From Ruminococcus sp. (lineage in GTDB: Bacteria > Bacillota > Clostridia > Oscillospirales > Ruminococcaceae), in assembly GCA_017484095.1 (NCBI GenBank), contig JAFUTU010000023.1, positions 1 through 64,000 on the forward strand: a stretch of 64,000 nt of DNA, in the 5' to 3' direction. Made by a program: the position numbers and the translations under genes. The notes under the pieces are model-generated. The model did not search any database and was not told the origin of the DNA. It saw only the letters and a list, made by a program, of their open reading frames with translations. Positions 1 through 7,357 of this stretch are shown here, piece by piece. Numbering within the stretch: the first letter of the stretch is position 1; the number at the start of each line of letters is the position of its first letter.

Positions 1-143
1 TCCTGTCACTGCTGGTGACGATCGCAGTGATGCTGGGAAGCTTGTATGTGACGTACATCGGCGGCAGAGCAATGTACAGATACCTTGAGAATAAGGGCGC
101 TTTTGACAACACCTTTATCGAGTATATTGATTTTGAGCTTTAA
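1..143 (+). CDS. C-terminal end of an unidentified membrane protein (partial)
   Basis: An open frame runs in from the left edge and stops with TAA at 141-143. About 46 residues are visible. The first 20 or so are strongly hydrophobic and look like the last transmembrane helix; a short charged tail rich in Tyr, Asp and Glu follows. An intrinsic terminator lies 15 bp after the stop, which supports this as the true end of a transcription unit. The visible piece is too short to assign a family. It could be a transporter permease or a polysaccharide-related membrane protein, but nothing here decides between them. Confidence 0.6.
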   Translation, partial: LSLLVTIAVMLGSLYVTYIGGRAMYRYLENKGAFDNTFIEYIDFEL

Positions 144-158
144 GATATGAGCGTTCAG

Positions 159-186
159 GACCCGACTTGTGTCGGGTCTTTTTTTG
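159..186 (+). terminator. Intrinsic terminator of the first gene
   Basis: A perfect 8-bp GC-rich stem (GACCCGAC/GTCGGGTC) with loop TTGT is followed directly by a run of T residues. It begins 15 bp after the upstream stop codon and ends just before the next promoter. Confidence 0.9.
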
Positions 187-197
187 TTAGTCTAATA

Positions 198-226
198 TTG
201 ACAAAAATGATAAAGTGTTGTATAAT
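198..226 (+). promoter_or_regulatory. SigA-type promoter for the zinc-ribbon gene pair
   Basis: TTGACA at 198-203 and TATAAT at 221-226, both perfect consensus, with a 17-bp spacer. It lies between the preceding terminator and the ATG at 273, which has a GGGAGG ribosome binding site. Confidence 0.9.
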
Positions 227-272
227 GTTTTTGTGAATTTGTTAACATCACTTTTACAAGGGAGGATCAGTT

Positions 273-992
273 ATGTTTTGCAGAAAATGTGGAAACCAGA
301 TGCCTGACGACTCGATGTTCTGCGGAGTTTGCGGCGAAAAGGTAGTAAGAGCTCAGGAGAGTGCTCAGGTCCAGCAGGCAGCTCAGCCTGTGCAGCAGCA
401 ATTTCAGCAGCCTGTACAGCCGCAGCCGATACAGCAGAATTACCAGCAGCCACAGTATCAGCAGCCGCAGCAGTTTGCGCCGCAGTACGGTCAGCAGCCT
501 GTTTATCAGGGCGGTCAGGCAGCAGTGAAAAGCGGCCCTAACAAGAATATGATAATAGGGATCATTGCGGCGGTGGTTATCGTTGCGATAATTGCTTGTA
601 TATTTATTTTCGGCGGTTCTGGCGGAAGCAGCTCTACGGGAAACGAAAAGCTTGACAAAGCAAATGCGAATGCCCAAAGGTTGTTTACTGCATTGAATAC
701 TACTGTACACACGGCGATATCCAATGGTGAAGGAAGTGATCTTGAAGATCTGGCGTTTAACCGCGTTATTGCAGTTAAGGATCTGAAACATCAGGTAGGC
801 GAATGGAACAGTTACCTTGCTGACCAGCTTGATAAGCACGGTATTACTGACGGATATATTTATTTTGATCTTGATGGCGATTATGAGCCGCAGTTCGCAC
901 AGTGGGCAAAGAGCAAGAGCGGTATAGTAGGTCAGTATCCTGACCCTGAGACAGATGGTTCCAAAAAGCATAAGATAGGATCAGAGTTTTAA
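273..992 (+). CDS. Zinc-ribbon single-pass membrane protein, paralogue A
   Basis: 239 aa. Two CxxC pairs within residues 1-20 (CRKC and CGVC) form a short zinc ribbon at the N-terminus. Next comes a Gln/Pro-rich low-complexity linker (about residues 28-85), one hydrophobic transmembrane segment (about 92-112) and an external domain of about 125 residues. The external domain has an Ala/Asn-rich helix and ends in a YPDPETD motif shared with the next gene. Together these give an inside zinc ribbon, a membrane anchor and an outside domain. The helix following the membrane segment and the C-terminal motif loosely recall prepilin-like proteins, but no prepilin cleavage site is visible. The function is unknown. 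The gene has a perfect promoter and a strong ribosome binding site and is followed 25 bp later by its paralogue. Confidence 0.85.
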   Translation: MFCRKCGNQMPDDSMFCGVCGEKVVRAQESAQVQQAAQPVQQQFQQPVQPQPIQQNYQQPQYQQPQQFAPQYGQQPVYQGGQAAVKSGPNKNMIIGIIAAVVIVAIIACIFIFGGSGGSSSTGNEKLDKANANAQRLFTALNTTVHTAISNGEGSDLEDLAFNRVIAVKDLKHQVGEWNSYLADQLDKHGITDGYIYFDLDGDYEPQFAQWAKSKSGIVGQYPDPETDGSKKHKIGSEF

Positions 993-1017
993 ATTATAGA
1001 TAACAGGAGGAGTAAAT

Positions 1018-1749
1018 ATGTTTTGTCCTAAATGCGGAAGTCAGATAGCTGACGGGTCAATGTTCTGCGGAGTTTGCGGAAATCAGATGAACGCAGAGCA
1101 GGCACCTCAGCAGCCTCAGCAGTTCCAGCAGCCGATGAATCAGCAGTACCAGCAGAATAATTTTAACAACGGCTACAACCAGCCTGTTAACCTGTCGGAC
1201 GGGCAGGGAGGTTACAATATGCCGCAGCAGGCAAGCTCTAACGGGTCGAAAAATCTGATTATCGGGATCGTTATAGTTGTGCTGATAGCGGCAGTGCTCG
1301 TGCTGGGCGGTATACTTATATTCAAGGGCGTGAAGTCATCGGGCGGAAGCGACGATGACGGCAGCAGCAAGTCATCAGTGGCTACAAAGTCAAAGCTGAA
1401 AACTGCGAACAGCAATGCAAAGCTGGTGTTCACTACTGTGAACATGGAATTTGCAGATATGTTAGCTGAAGCAGGTTCGACGGCAGAACTTGAGGATGAA
1501 TCTTCCAGCGGTGTTGTGCTCAGTATGGATGACCTTAAAAACAGTGATAAAAAATTTGACAAGGCTGTTTATAATGCACTGAAGGATAATGGCGATGATT
1601 CGGGCTATATTTATTATGAGTTGGATTTTGACTTGTTGAATGTAACATCGGCTCAGTGGTCTGCAAGCAAAGACGAGGGCATTGTAGGGCAATACCCCGA
1701 CCCTGAGACAGACTACAAAGAAAAGCATGAGATAGGCGAAAAGTTCTAG
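1018..1749 (+). CDS. Zinc-ribbon single-pass membrane protein, paralogue B
   Basis: 243 aa with the same plan as the preceding gene: CPKC/CGVC zinc ribbon in the first 20 residues, Gln/Asn/Pro-rich linker, a transmembrane helix near residues 82-104, then an external domain. The external domain shares an Ala-Asn-rich helix and the IVGQYPDPETD ending with paralogue A. The two genes are therefore a tandem duplication with strongly diverged linkers. The ribosome binding site is AGGAGG just before the ATG. No function can be assigned; a sensor, an envelope-stress protein or a pilin-like surface protein are all possible. A perfect promoter for pth starts 11 bp after the stop codon, so this pair forms its own short operon. 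Confidence 0.85.
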   Translation: MFCPKCGSQIADGSMFCGVCGNQMNAEQAPQQPQQFQQPMNQQYQQNNFNNGYNQPVNLSDGQGGYNMPQQASSNGSKNLIIGIVIVVLIAAVLVLGGILIFKGVKSSGGSDDDGSSKSSVATKSKLKTANSNAKLVFTTVNMEFADMLAEAGSTAELEDESSSGVVLSMDDLKNSDKKFDKAVYNALKDNGDDSGYIYYELDFDLLNVTSAQWSASKDEGIVGQYPDPETDYKEKHEIGEKF

Positions 1750-1759
1750 TGCTCGCCAT

Positions 1760-1788
1760 TTGACAAAGTCAAATTCTTATGCTATAAT
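1760..1788 (+). promoter_or_regulatory. SigA-type promoter for pth
   Basis: TTGACA at 1760-1765 and TATAAT at 1783-1788 with a 17-bp spacer. The predicted start site is near 1795, so the pth message would begin only a few bases before a strong hairpin at 1803-1825. Confidence 0.88.
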
Positions 1789-1802
1789 ACAGAAAAACGA
1801 TA

Positions 1803-1825
1803 CCCCGACTTTTGAAAAGTCGGGG
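1803..1825 (+). promoter_or_regulatory. Strong inverted repeat at the 5' end of the pth transcript
   Basis: CCCCGACTTTT and AAAAGTCGGGG are perfect 11-bp arms around a single G, in practice about a 9-bp stem with a short loop. It lies downstream of the pth promoter and upstream of the pth ribosome binding site. It may end transcription from the upstream genes or stabilise or regulate the pth mRNA. The bases after it (TTATTG) are only weakly U-rich, so it is a poor terminator. Confidence 0.6.
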
Positions 1826-1865
1826 TTATTGTGCGTTGATAGAATTTGTCGAAAAGAGGTATATA

Positions 1866-2483
1866 ATGGGACTTTTTGAGAAGCTTAAAGCACTTTCCGA
1901 GGAGCAGAGACCCACAAAGCCCGAGTTCATTATCGCAGGGCTCGGAAACCCCGGTGTATCATATGAGAGGACACGCCACAATGCAGGGTTCTTAGCTGTA
2001 GAGGCGCTGGAGAAAAGGTTCTCGTTCTCGCCTGCGGAGCATAAGTTCAATGCTGTGTGCAACAGGGCGGTGATAGGCGGAAAGAGCTGCCTTATACTGA
2101 GACCGCAGACTTATATGAACAACAGCGGTGAGGCTGTGAGCGACGCTATGGACTTTTTTGAGATAGAGCCTGAGAATATTATCGTGATATACGATGATAT
2201 ATCGCTTGGGGTCGGCGATATGCGGATAAGGAGAAAGGGCTCGGCAGGCGGACACAACGGCATTAAAAGCATTATAGAGCTTTGCGGTTCGCAGGATTTC
2301 CCGAGGGTAAAGATAGGGATAGGTGAGAAGCCGCACCCCGACTATGACCTGGCCGACTGGGTGCTGTCAAGGTTTTCCGACGAGGATATGAAAAAGATAT
2401 CAGAGGTTTTTGATAAGACTGCCGAGGCAGTGGAGCTGATGGTTCAAGGCGAAATTAATGAGGCAATGAACAAGTTTAATTAA
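1866..2483 (+). CDS. pth: Peptidyl-tRNA hydrolase
   Basis: 205 aa, the usual length. The enzyme recycles tRNA by cutting the ester bond of peptidyl-tRNA released from stalled ribosomes. The family motifs are clear: GLGNPG near residue 25, the RHNAGF segment with the catalytic His, PQTYMNNSG in the middle, and GSAGGHNGIKS, which binds the tRNA end. The ATG at 1866 is chosen because AGAGG sits 6 bases upstream and an in-frame TTG at 1812 falls inside the leader hairpin. It precedes mfd, the arrangement found in many Firmicutes. The ~17-residue N-terminal stretch before the core is slightly longer than in minimal Pth proteins. Confidence 0.97.
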   Translation: MGLFEKLKALSEEQRPTKPEFIIAGLGNPGVSYERTRHNAGFLAVEALEKRFSFSPAEHKFNAVCNRAVIGGKSCLILRPQTYMNNSGEAVSDAMDFFEIEPENIIVIYDDISLGVGDMRIRRKGSAGGHNGIKSIIELCGSQDFPRVKIGIGEKPHPDYDLADWVLSRFSDEDMKKISEVFDKTAEAVELMVQGEINEAMNKFN

Positions 2484-2505
2484 TAATACCACAAAGAATA
2501 GTATT

Positions 2506-2543
2506 CCCGAAGGGGTTATAGGGGGCGACCGGAAAGCCCCCTA
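2506..2543. repeat. Interspersed hairpin repeat, copy 1 (short form)
   Basis: This element starts CCCGAAGGGGTTATAGG and ends CGGAAAGCCCCCTA. Inside it, TAGGGGGC and GCCCCCTA can pair as an 8-bp stem. The same ends occur at 8405-8461 and 10962-11016. Copy 1 lacks their internal CAGCAAGCTGCTG hairpin, although a GCGTGCAACAG fragment of that inner part lies just downstream. It fills the pth-mfd gap. Confidence 0.7.
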
Positions 2544-2594
2544 ACAAGGCGTGCAACAGAAAACCCTCTGAAATAATTAGATAACAAGGTAATA

Positions 2595-5500
2595 ATGATG
2601 AATTTATTTGAAAAAATGGCGGCGCGGCTGCCGTTTGTAAAAGATATAAATAACTGCGTGCTGAAAGGGTTCACACCTGTGTCAGTGTCGGGCGTTTCAA
2701 ATATCCATAAGGCACATACCGTTCTCGGGCTGAGCAGGATATCTCCCGTGCTGGTGATCTGTGACGATGAAGCCCACGCTCTCAGAATGACCCAGGATAT
2801 CAATGAGATGTCGGGAGAGAGCACTGCGGTGTTCTTCCCTGCGAAGGACCTGAACTTTGCGCTTATGGAGGGTATCTCCAGAGAATATGAACACAAAAGA
2901 CTGGAAGCGCTCTCGCGGATATCTCAGGGAAAAAGCACGGTGTGCTGCGCAGGTATCGAGGCTTGTCTGCAGGCGGCTATACCGCCAAAGGCTTTGAAGG
3001 AATACTCGTTTGAGCTTTCGGAGGGGAGCACGGTAGATGCGGCAGAGCTGCTGAAAAAGCTTATCGCGGCAGGGTATACGCGCACTGACCAGATAGAGGG
3101 GCAGGCGCAGTTTTCACACCGCGGTTCGATAATAGATGTGTTCCCTGTTCAGGAGAGCAGGCCGATAAGGATTGAACTCTGGGGCGACGAGATAGATACG
3201 ATATCTTATTTTGATGTGGAGTCTCAGAGAAGGACGAACAGCCTGAAAACGGTGACGATTTTTCCTGCGCTGGAGATAATTTTCTCTGACAAGGATGATC
3301 TGGCAGAGAAGCTGAGAAAGCTGTCATCATCGGCAAGGGGCAAGCAGGCGGAGAAGATAAGAGTTTCGATAAGCCGCGATATTGAGGCTCTCGATGCAGG
3401 GATAATGCTGACAGACCTTGATAAGTACTACAGCATATGCTACGACAGGACATACACAGTGTTTGATTATTTTGAAAGCGGAATAACGGCTGTATGTGAG
3501 TATTCAAACTGTATCGACAAGGGCAGGGCTGTGCTCTCACAGCTTTCGGAGGATATAAAGCAGCTTCTGGAGGAGGGGATACTTTTCCCGAAGGTAATGG
3601 GGTTTTATATCGACCTTACAGAGGCTGAGAACGAGATACTTAAAAGGCGTGCTGTGTTTTTAGACAGCTTTATGCGCTCAAACGGTGAGATAAAGTTCAA
3701 AAAGCTGATAAATGCAAACTGCCGTCAGACCTCAAGCTGGAGCGGCAATATAGTGACACTGGACGAGGAGCTCAAAGACCTTTGTACGCAGGGATACTGC
3801 ACGGTGCTGCTGGCAGGGTCTGAAAAGACTATGCCGATAATCATAAAAGACCTTGTGGGCGAAGGGATAGATGCGGTGCCTCTCAGAGAGGACAGCGAGA
3901 TAGAAAAGGGCAAGGTCTATGTTAGGACGGGAAGCCTTTCGGGAGGATTCGATTATCCCGATATCGGCTGTGCGGTGATAACCCAGCAGAAGACGCTGAA
4001 CTCGAAAAAGCGCCGCTACAAGCACAAGGCAGGAGAAGAGATAAAGTCGCTTTCGGATATAAGGCGCGGTGATCTTGTGGTCCATGCGATGTACGGTATC
4101 GGAAAGTTTGACGGGATAAAGAGCATCGAGACGAACGGCTCGACAAAGGATTATATAACGATAAAGTACGCAGGCACAGATGTGCTTTACGTGCCTGTGA
4201 CACAGCTTGATCTGGTCTCGAGATACATCGGGACTGGTGACGATGAGAGTGTAAGGCTGAACAAGCTGAACACTAACGAATGGAAAAAGACAAGAAGCAG
4301 GGTGCGCTCCGCAGTCAAGGATATGGCAAAGGAGCTGACCGAGCTTTATGCAAAAAGACAGGCAGCAAAGGGCTACGCTTTCTCGCCGGATAACGACTGG
4401 CAGATGGATTTCGAGGAGAGGTTCGACTATGAGGAGACGGACGACCAGCTGCGCTCGATAAGCGAGATAAAGGCGGATATGGAAAAGCCTGTGCCTATGG
4501 ACAGACTGCTCTGCGGTGATGTGGGGTTCGGTAAGACCGAGGTGGCACTAAGGGCTGCGTTCAAGTGTATGCTTGACGGAAAGCAGGCGGCGCTTCTCTG
4601 CCCAACGACGGTGCTTGCGTGGCAGCATTATCAGACGGCTGTGCAGCGCTTCGGGCATTTTCCGATAAAGGTGGAGCTGCTTTCAAGGTTCAGAAAGCCG
4701 AAGGAGCAGGAGAAGATAGTGCGCGAGCTCAACCGCGGAACGATAGACCTTATCATCGGGACGCACAGGCTGGTACAGAAGGACGTTATGTTCAAGGACT
4801 TAGGTCTTGTGATAATCGATGAGGAGCAGCGCTTCGGTGTGGCACACAAAGAGAGGTTCAAGGAGCTTTTCAAGGGAGTTGATGTGCTGACGCTTTCTGC
4901 GACGCCTATACCGAGGACGCTCAACATGGCGATGAGCGGGATAAGAGATATGTCGGTCATCGAGGAGCCGCCTGTTGACCGTTACCCTGTGCAGACGTAT
5001 GTGATAGAGTACAATCTGGGGGTAGTGGTTAATGCTATTCAGAAGGAGCTGCGGCGCGGAGGACAGGTCTATTACATCTACAACCGCGTTGACAGCATAC
5101 TTATGGCTGCACACAAGATATCAGAGGCTATACCTGAGGCGAGGGTCGCGGTGGCTCACGGGCAGATGCCCGAAAAGGAGCTTTCGGAGATATGGAGACA
5201 GGTATGTGACCGCGAGATAGATGTGCTCATCTGCACGACGATAATAGAAACGGGAGTAGACGTTGCAAACGTGAACACCCTGATAATCGAGGACTCTGAC
5301 AGGCTGGGGCTTTCTCAGCTTTACCAGCTGAGGGGAAGGGTCGGGCGTTCAAACAGGAGGGCGTTCGCATACTTTACGTTCAGGAGAGGTAAGGTGCTGA
5401 GTGAGACGTCTGCAAAGAGACTTGATGCAATAAGAGAGTTCACGCAGTTCGGTTCGGGATTCAGGATAGCGCTCCGTGATCTGGAGATAAGAGGTGCAGG

Positions 5501-6047
5501 GTCGATACTTAGCGGAAGGCAGCACGGCCATATGGAGGCTGTGGGCTACGATATGTATATCAGGCTGCTGAACGAGGCTGTTGCACAGGCAAAGGGAGAG
5601 GAGCTTCCGCCTTCGCCTGAGGACTGCCTTGTGGATATTGCGATAGATGCGTATATACCTGAGAGCTATATCGAGAATACCTCGCAGAGGATAGACTGCT
5701 ACAGGAAAATAGCGTCTATCGGAAATGAGGAGGATTCAAGAGATGTGCTCGATGAGCTTATCGACAGATACGGCGATCCGCCGAAGGCAGTTGCGGACCT
5801 TATCGACATAGCGCTTATGAGGAATATCGCTGTCAAGCACGGGATAAAGGAGATAGCACAGCGCGGAGAAAAGGTGTTTTTCTATTTCGGAGAGTGCGAG
5901 AGCGAGCTTATCACGTTTTTGTTCGAGAGGTATTCGAGCAGGCTTAAATTTGTTGACGGAGAAAAGCCGTACTTCACGGTGGTGCTCGATAAAAAGCAGA
6001 GCGCCACGGAGCTTATGAAGGAGATAATACTCGGATATGTAAAATAA
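2595..6047 (+). CDS. mfd: Transcription-repair coupling factor
   Basis: 1150 aa, full length for Mfd. The protein displaces RNA polymerase stalled at DNA damage and recruits UvrA. The N-terminal third is UvrB-like (about residues 1-340). A CarD-like RNA polymerase interaction domain lies near 488-560. The superfamily 2 translocase follows, with a Walker A GDVGFGKTE near 640, the DEEQ box near 741 and a QLRGRVGRS motif VI near 911. A TRCF C-terminal domain covers the last ~150 residues. ATG ATG occurs at the start and either could be used; the ribosome binding site is weak (AAGG). It ends in a shared bidirectional terminator. Confidence 0.97.
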   Translation: MMNLFEKMAARLPFVKDINNCVLKGFTPVSVSGVSNIHKAHTVLGLSRISPVLVICDDEAHALRMTQDINEMSGESTAVFFPAKDLNFALMEGISREYEHKRLEALSRISQGKSTVCCAGIEACLQAAIPPKALKEYSFELSEGSTVDAAELLKKLIAAGYTRTDQIEGQAQFSHRGSIIDVFPVQESRPIRIELWGDEIDTISYFDVESQRRTNSLKTVTIFPALEIIFSDKDDLAEKLRKLSSSARGKQAEKIRVSISRDIEALDAGIMLTDLDKYYSICYDRTYTVFDYFESGITAVCEYSNCIDKGRAVLSQLSEDIKQLLEEGILFPKVMGFYIDLTEAENEILKRRAVFLDSFMRSNGEIKFKKLINANCRQTSSWSGNIVTLDEELKDLCTQGYCTVLLAGSEKTMPIIIKDLVGEGIDAVPLREDSEIEKGKVYVRTGSLSGGFDYPDIGCAVITQQKTLNSKKRRYKHKAGEEIKSLSDIRRGDLVVHAMYGIGKFDGIKSIETNGSTKDYITIKYAGTDVLYVPVTQLDLVSRYIGTGDDESVRLNKLNTNEWKKTRSRVRSAVKDMAKELTELYAKRQAAKGYAFSPDNDWQMDFEERFDYEETDDQLRSISEIKADMEKPVPMDRLLCGDVGFGKTEVALRAAFKCMLDGKQAALLCPTTVLAWQHYQTAVQRFGHFPIKVELLSRFRKPKEQEKIVRELNRGTIDLIIGTHRLVQKDVMFKDLGLVIIDEEQRFGVAHKERFKELFKGVDVLTLSATPIPRTLNMAMSGIRDMSVIEEPPVDRYPVQTYVIEYNLGVVVNAIQKELRRGGQVYYIYNRVDSILMAAHKISEAIPEARVAVAHGQMPEKELSEIWRQVCDREIDVLICTTIIETGVDVANVNTLIIEDSDRLGLSQLYQLRGRVGRSNRRAFAYFTFRRGKVLSETSAKRLDAIREFTQFGSGFRIALRDLEIRGAGSILSGRQHGHMEAVGYDMYIRLLNEAVAQAKGEELPPSPEDCLVDIAIDAYIPESYIENTSQRIDCYRKIASIGNEEDSRDVLDELIDRYGDPPKAVADLIDIALMRNIAVKHGIKEIAQRGEKVFFYFGECESELITFLFERYSSRLKFVDGEKPYFTVVLDKKQSATELMKEIILGYVK

Positions 6048-6050
6048 AAA

Positions 6051-6085
6051 AGAAAAAGAGCGTTCATATTGAACGCTCTTTTTCT
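6051..6085. terminator. Bidirectional terminator between mfd and the lipoprotein gene
   Basis: A perfect 15-bp inverted repeat (AGAAAAAGAGCGTTC and its complement) with loop ATATT. The A/T-rich outer arms give a U-tract in both directions, so it can end mfd on the plus strand and the converging lipoprotein gene on the minus strand. Confidence 0.92.
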
Positions 6086-6139
6086 TTTCAGAAAGTATCA
6101 CCAAAGCTTGTTTACGCCCTTTATATGCGCTTTCCTCTT

Positions 6140-6805
6140 CTATCTTGCCAGAGACAACTCAAATTCTATTCCGCTTGGCACATAATATATACCTATGTCA
6201 TATTTGTCACCTATTGAGATCGAAGCGGTAAGATATATCTCCGCCTTAGCAGTACTCCAACCCTCCTCAGGTTCTGTGACGATCGATTTCACGATAGATT
6301 CTCCGGCACCTATAATATCGCCCTGAAAATCGGAGGTCCATCCCCATTCCTTTTCGTCAGGCGTCAGATCAGTTCTCAAAAAAGCGTGCGGTCTGCAATC
6401 AAGATAAATCGGTTCATCACTGTTGTTGGTTACTGTAACATCAAGGTGGAAATTCCCGTCATCATCAATATTATATTCAAAGCTCTCGCTTATCATTCCG
6501 TCGTCTGTCACAGCACTGTTATCGCCGTCCTTTACAAAAGTATGAACATCATAACCACGATCTTTCAGATCATTTATCCACTTTTGTTCCATATCTTCAG
6601 GTGTCAGGTCTGCTGTACTCTCCACGTCATCGTCCTCCACTGGGGTTTCTATCTTCTCAGCGCTCGCTTCTGTCTTGAACTCACTGCTCTCAGATTTTTC
6701 GGCGGCAGCCACTTCTGATGACGATATGTCAGAACTCGATGAACAACCAGCCAGCGCCATTGCGGCAATAGCCGCCAAAATCATTGCCTTTGATGTGTTT
6801 CGCAT
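6140..6805 (-). CDS. Putative lipoprotein of unknown function
   Basis: 221 aa. The N-terminus is a classic type II signal: a short basic start, a hydrophobic Ala-rich stretch and the lipobox LAGC, so Cys20 should be lipidated and the protein anchored outside the membrane. A Ser/Glu/Asp-rich linker (about residues 21-75) leads to a globular domain of about 130 residues. That domain contains a 'VTVTNNSDEPIYLD' type of stretch, typical of immunoglobulin-like or DUF5067-like extracellular domains. The start is supported by AGGAGG 6 bases upstream. The gene overlaps the end of the small ORF 6729-6986 in another frame. No substrate or partner can be read from the sequence. Confidence 0.8.
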   Translation of the reverse strand: MRNTSKAMILAAIAAMALAGCSSSSDISSSEVAAAEKSESSEFKTEASAEKIETPVEDDDVESTADLTPEDMEQKWINDLKDRGYDVHTFVKDGDNSAVTDDGMISESFEYNIDDDGNFHLDVTVTNNSDEPIYLDCRPHAFLRTDLTPDEKEWGWTSDFQGDIIGAGESIVKSIVTEPEEGWSTAKAEIYLTASISIGDKYDIGIYYVPSGIEFELSLAR

Positions 6806-6986
6806 ACTTGCCTCCTACTAATACAATACAACATGAAGTCTGTTTATTACATTGCTCAAGTGCAATTTCTTCAGTACAATAATTAATCTGATCATCAAGT
6901 ATATCGCAACCAGAATACACCGATATAGTGCAATTAAAAACAATCAACAAACTTAAAAAAATTGAACAAAAGCGTTTTAATTTCAT
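6729..6986 (-). CDS. Small Cys-rich secreted peptide, overlapping the lipoprotein start (uncertain)
   Basis: 85 aa from an ATG at 6984-6986 that has a very strong ribosome binding site (AAGGAGGAGA) and a good promoter just upstream. The N-terminus is a signal peptide (MKLKRF, then a hydrophobic run to about residue 25). The rest has six Cys residues and no family I recognise. The last ~26 codons overlap the first ~26 codons of the lipoprotein gene in a different frame. Either this is a real small secreted protein coupled to the lipoprotein, or only the first ~60 codons are meaningful and the gene is a remnant. Confidence 0.4.
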   Translation of the reverse strand: MKLKRFCSIFLSLLIVFNCTISVYSGCDILDDQINYCTEEIALEQCNKQTSCCIVLVGGKYAKHIKGNDFGGYCRNGAGWLFIEF

Positions 6987-7007
6987 GAAATCTCCTCCTT
7001 TAAAACA

Positions 7008-7036
7008 ATTATACCAAATAGTAAACATTTGTGCAA
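7008..7036 (-). promoter_or_regulatory. Minus-strand promoter for the small secreted ORF and lipoprotein
   Basis: Read on the minus strand: TTGCAC (7031-7036), a 17-bp spacer, TATAAT (7008-7013). The predicted start site near 7001 would leave only a ~15-nt leader before the ATG at 6986, just enough to hold the AAGGAGGAGA ribosome binding site. Confidence 0.7.
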
Positions 7037-7125
7037 TAGAATTATATTATAAATTATGTAATAGTGGATTGTTTAAAACCAACAAAAATTAATATATAAT
7101 AATTTAAAAGGAGAGTGATATTACA

Positions 7126-7299
7126 ATGTTTAAACCACAAAAGGGCTACAGCGAGTATGTGACGAAGTCTTTCAGGCTTCCGAATGAGCTTGTTGAAAAA
7201 CTTGAAGAGCTGGCATTTGATAATAACCTTTCTCTGAACCAGTTAGTTATACAATGTATGAATTTCGCTCTTGATAATCTGGATAGTGAAGAAAAATAA
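7126..7299 (+). CDS. Small ribbon-helix-helix (Arc-type) DNA-binding protein
   Basis: 57 aa. The sequence has the Arc/MetJ-like pattern: a beta-strand near residues 13-17 (TKSFRLP), then helix NELVEKLEELAFDN, a turn with Asn-Leu-Ser, and helix LNQLVIQCMNFALDNL. Proteins of this fold dimerise and bind DNA through the paired strands, usually as local repressors or as antitoxins. AAAGGAGAG lies upstream and a terminator follows at once, so the gene is single. No toxin gene adjoins it, which makes an antitoxin role less likely. Its target is unknown. TATAAT at 7095-7100 may be its -10 box, without a convincing -35. Confidence 0.75.
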   Translation: MFKPQKGYSEYVTKSFRLPNELVEKLEELAFDNNLSLNQLVIQCMNFALDNLDSEEK

Positions 7300-7336
7300 A
7301 GCAGAAACGATCGAAAAAAGACCGTTTCTGCTTTTT
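7300..7336. terminator. Bidirectional terminator between the RHH gene and the Bax inhibitor-like gene
   Basis: 10-bp arms AGCAGAAACG (7300-7309) and CGTTTCTGCT (7323-7332), followed by TTTTT on the plus strand. On the minus strand the stem is followed by TTTATTTTT, so both converging genes can use it. Confidence 0.88.
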
Positions 7337-7357
7337 GGTTTATTGTTATTGGGGTGT

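Noticed and set aside
1812..1865. Earlier TTG start for pth
   Set aside because: It falls inside the leader hairpin and lacks a ribosome binding site, while the ATG at 1866 has one.
7069..7100. Promoter for the ribbon-helix-helix gene
   Set aside because: TATAAT at 7095-7100 is fine, but no -35 box at a normal distance is convincing, so it is not listed as a promoter.
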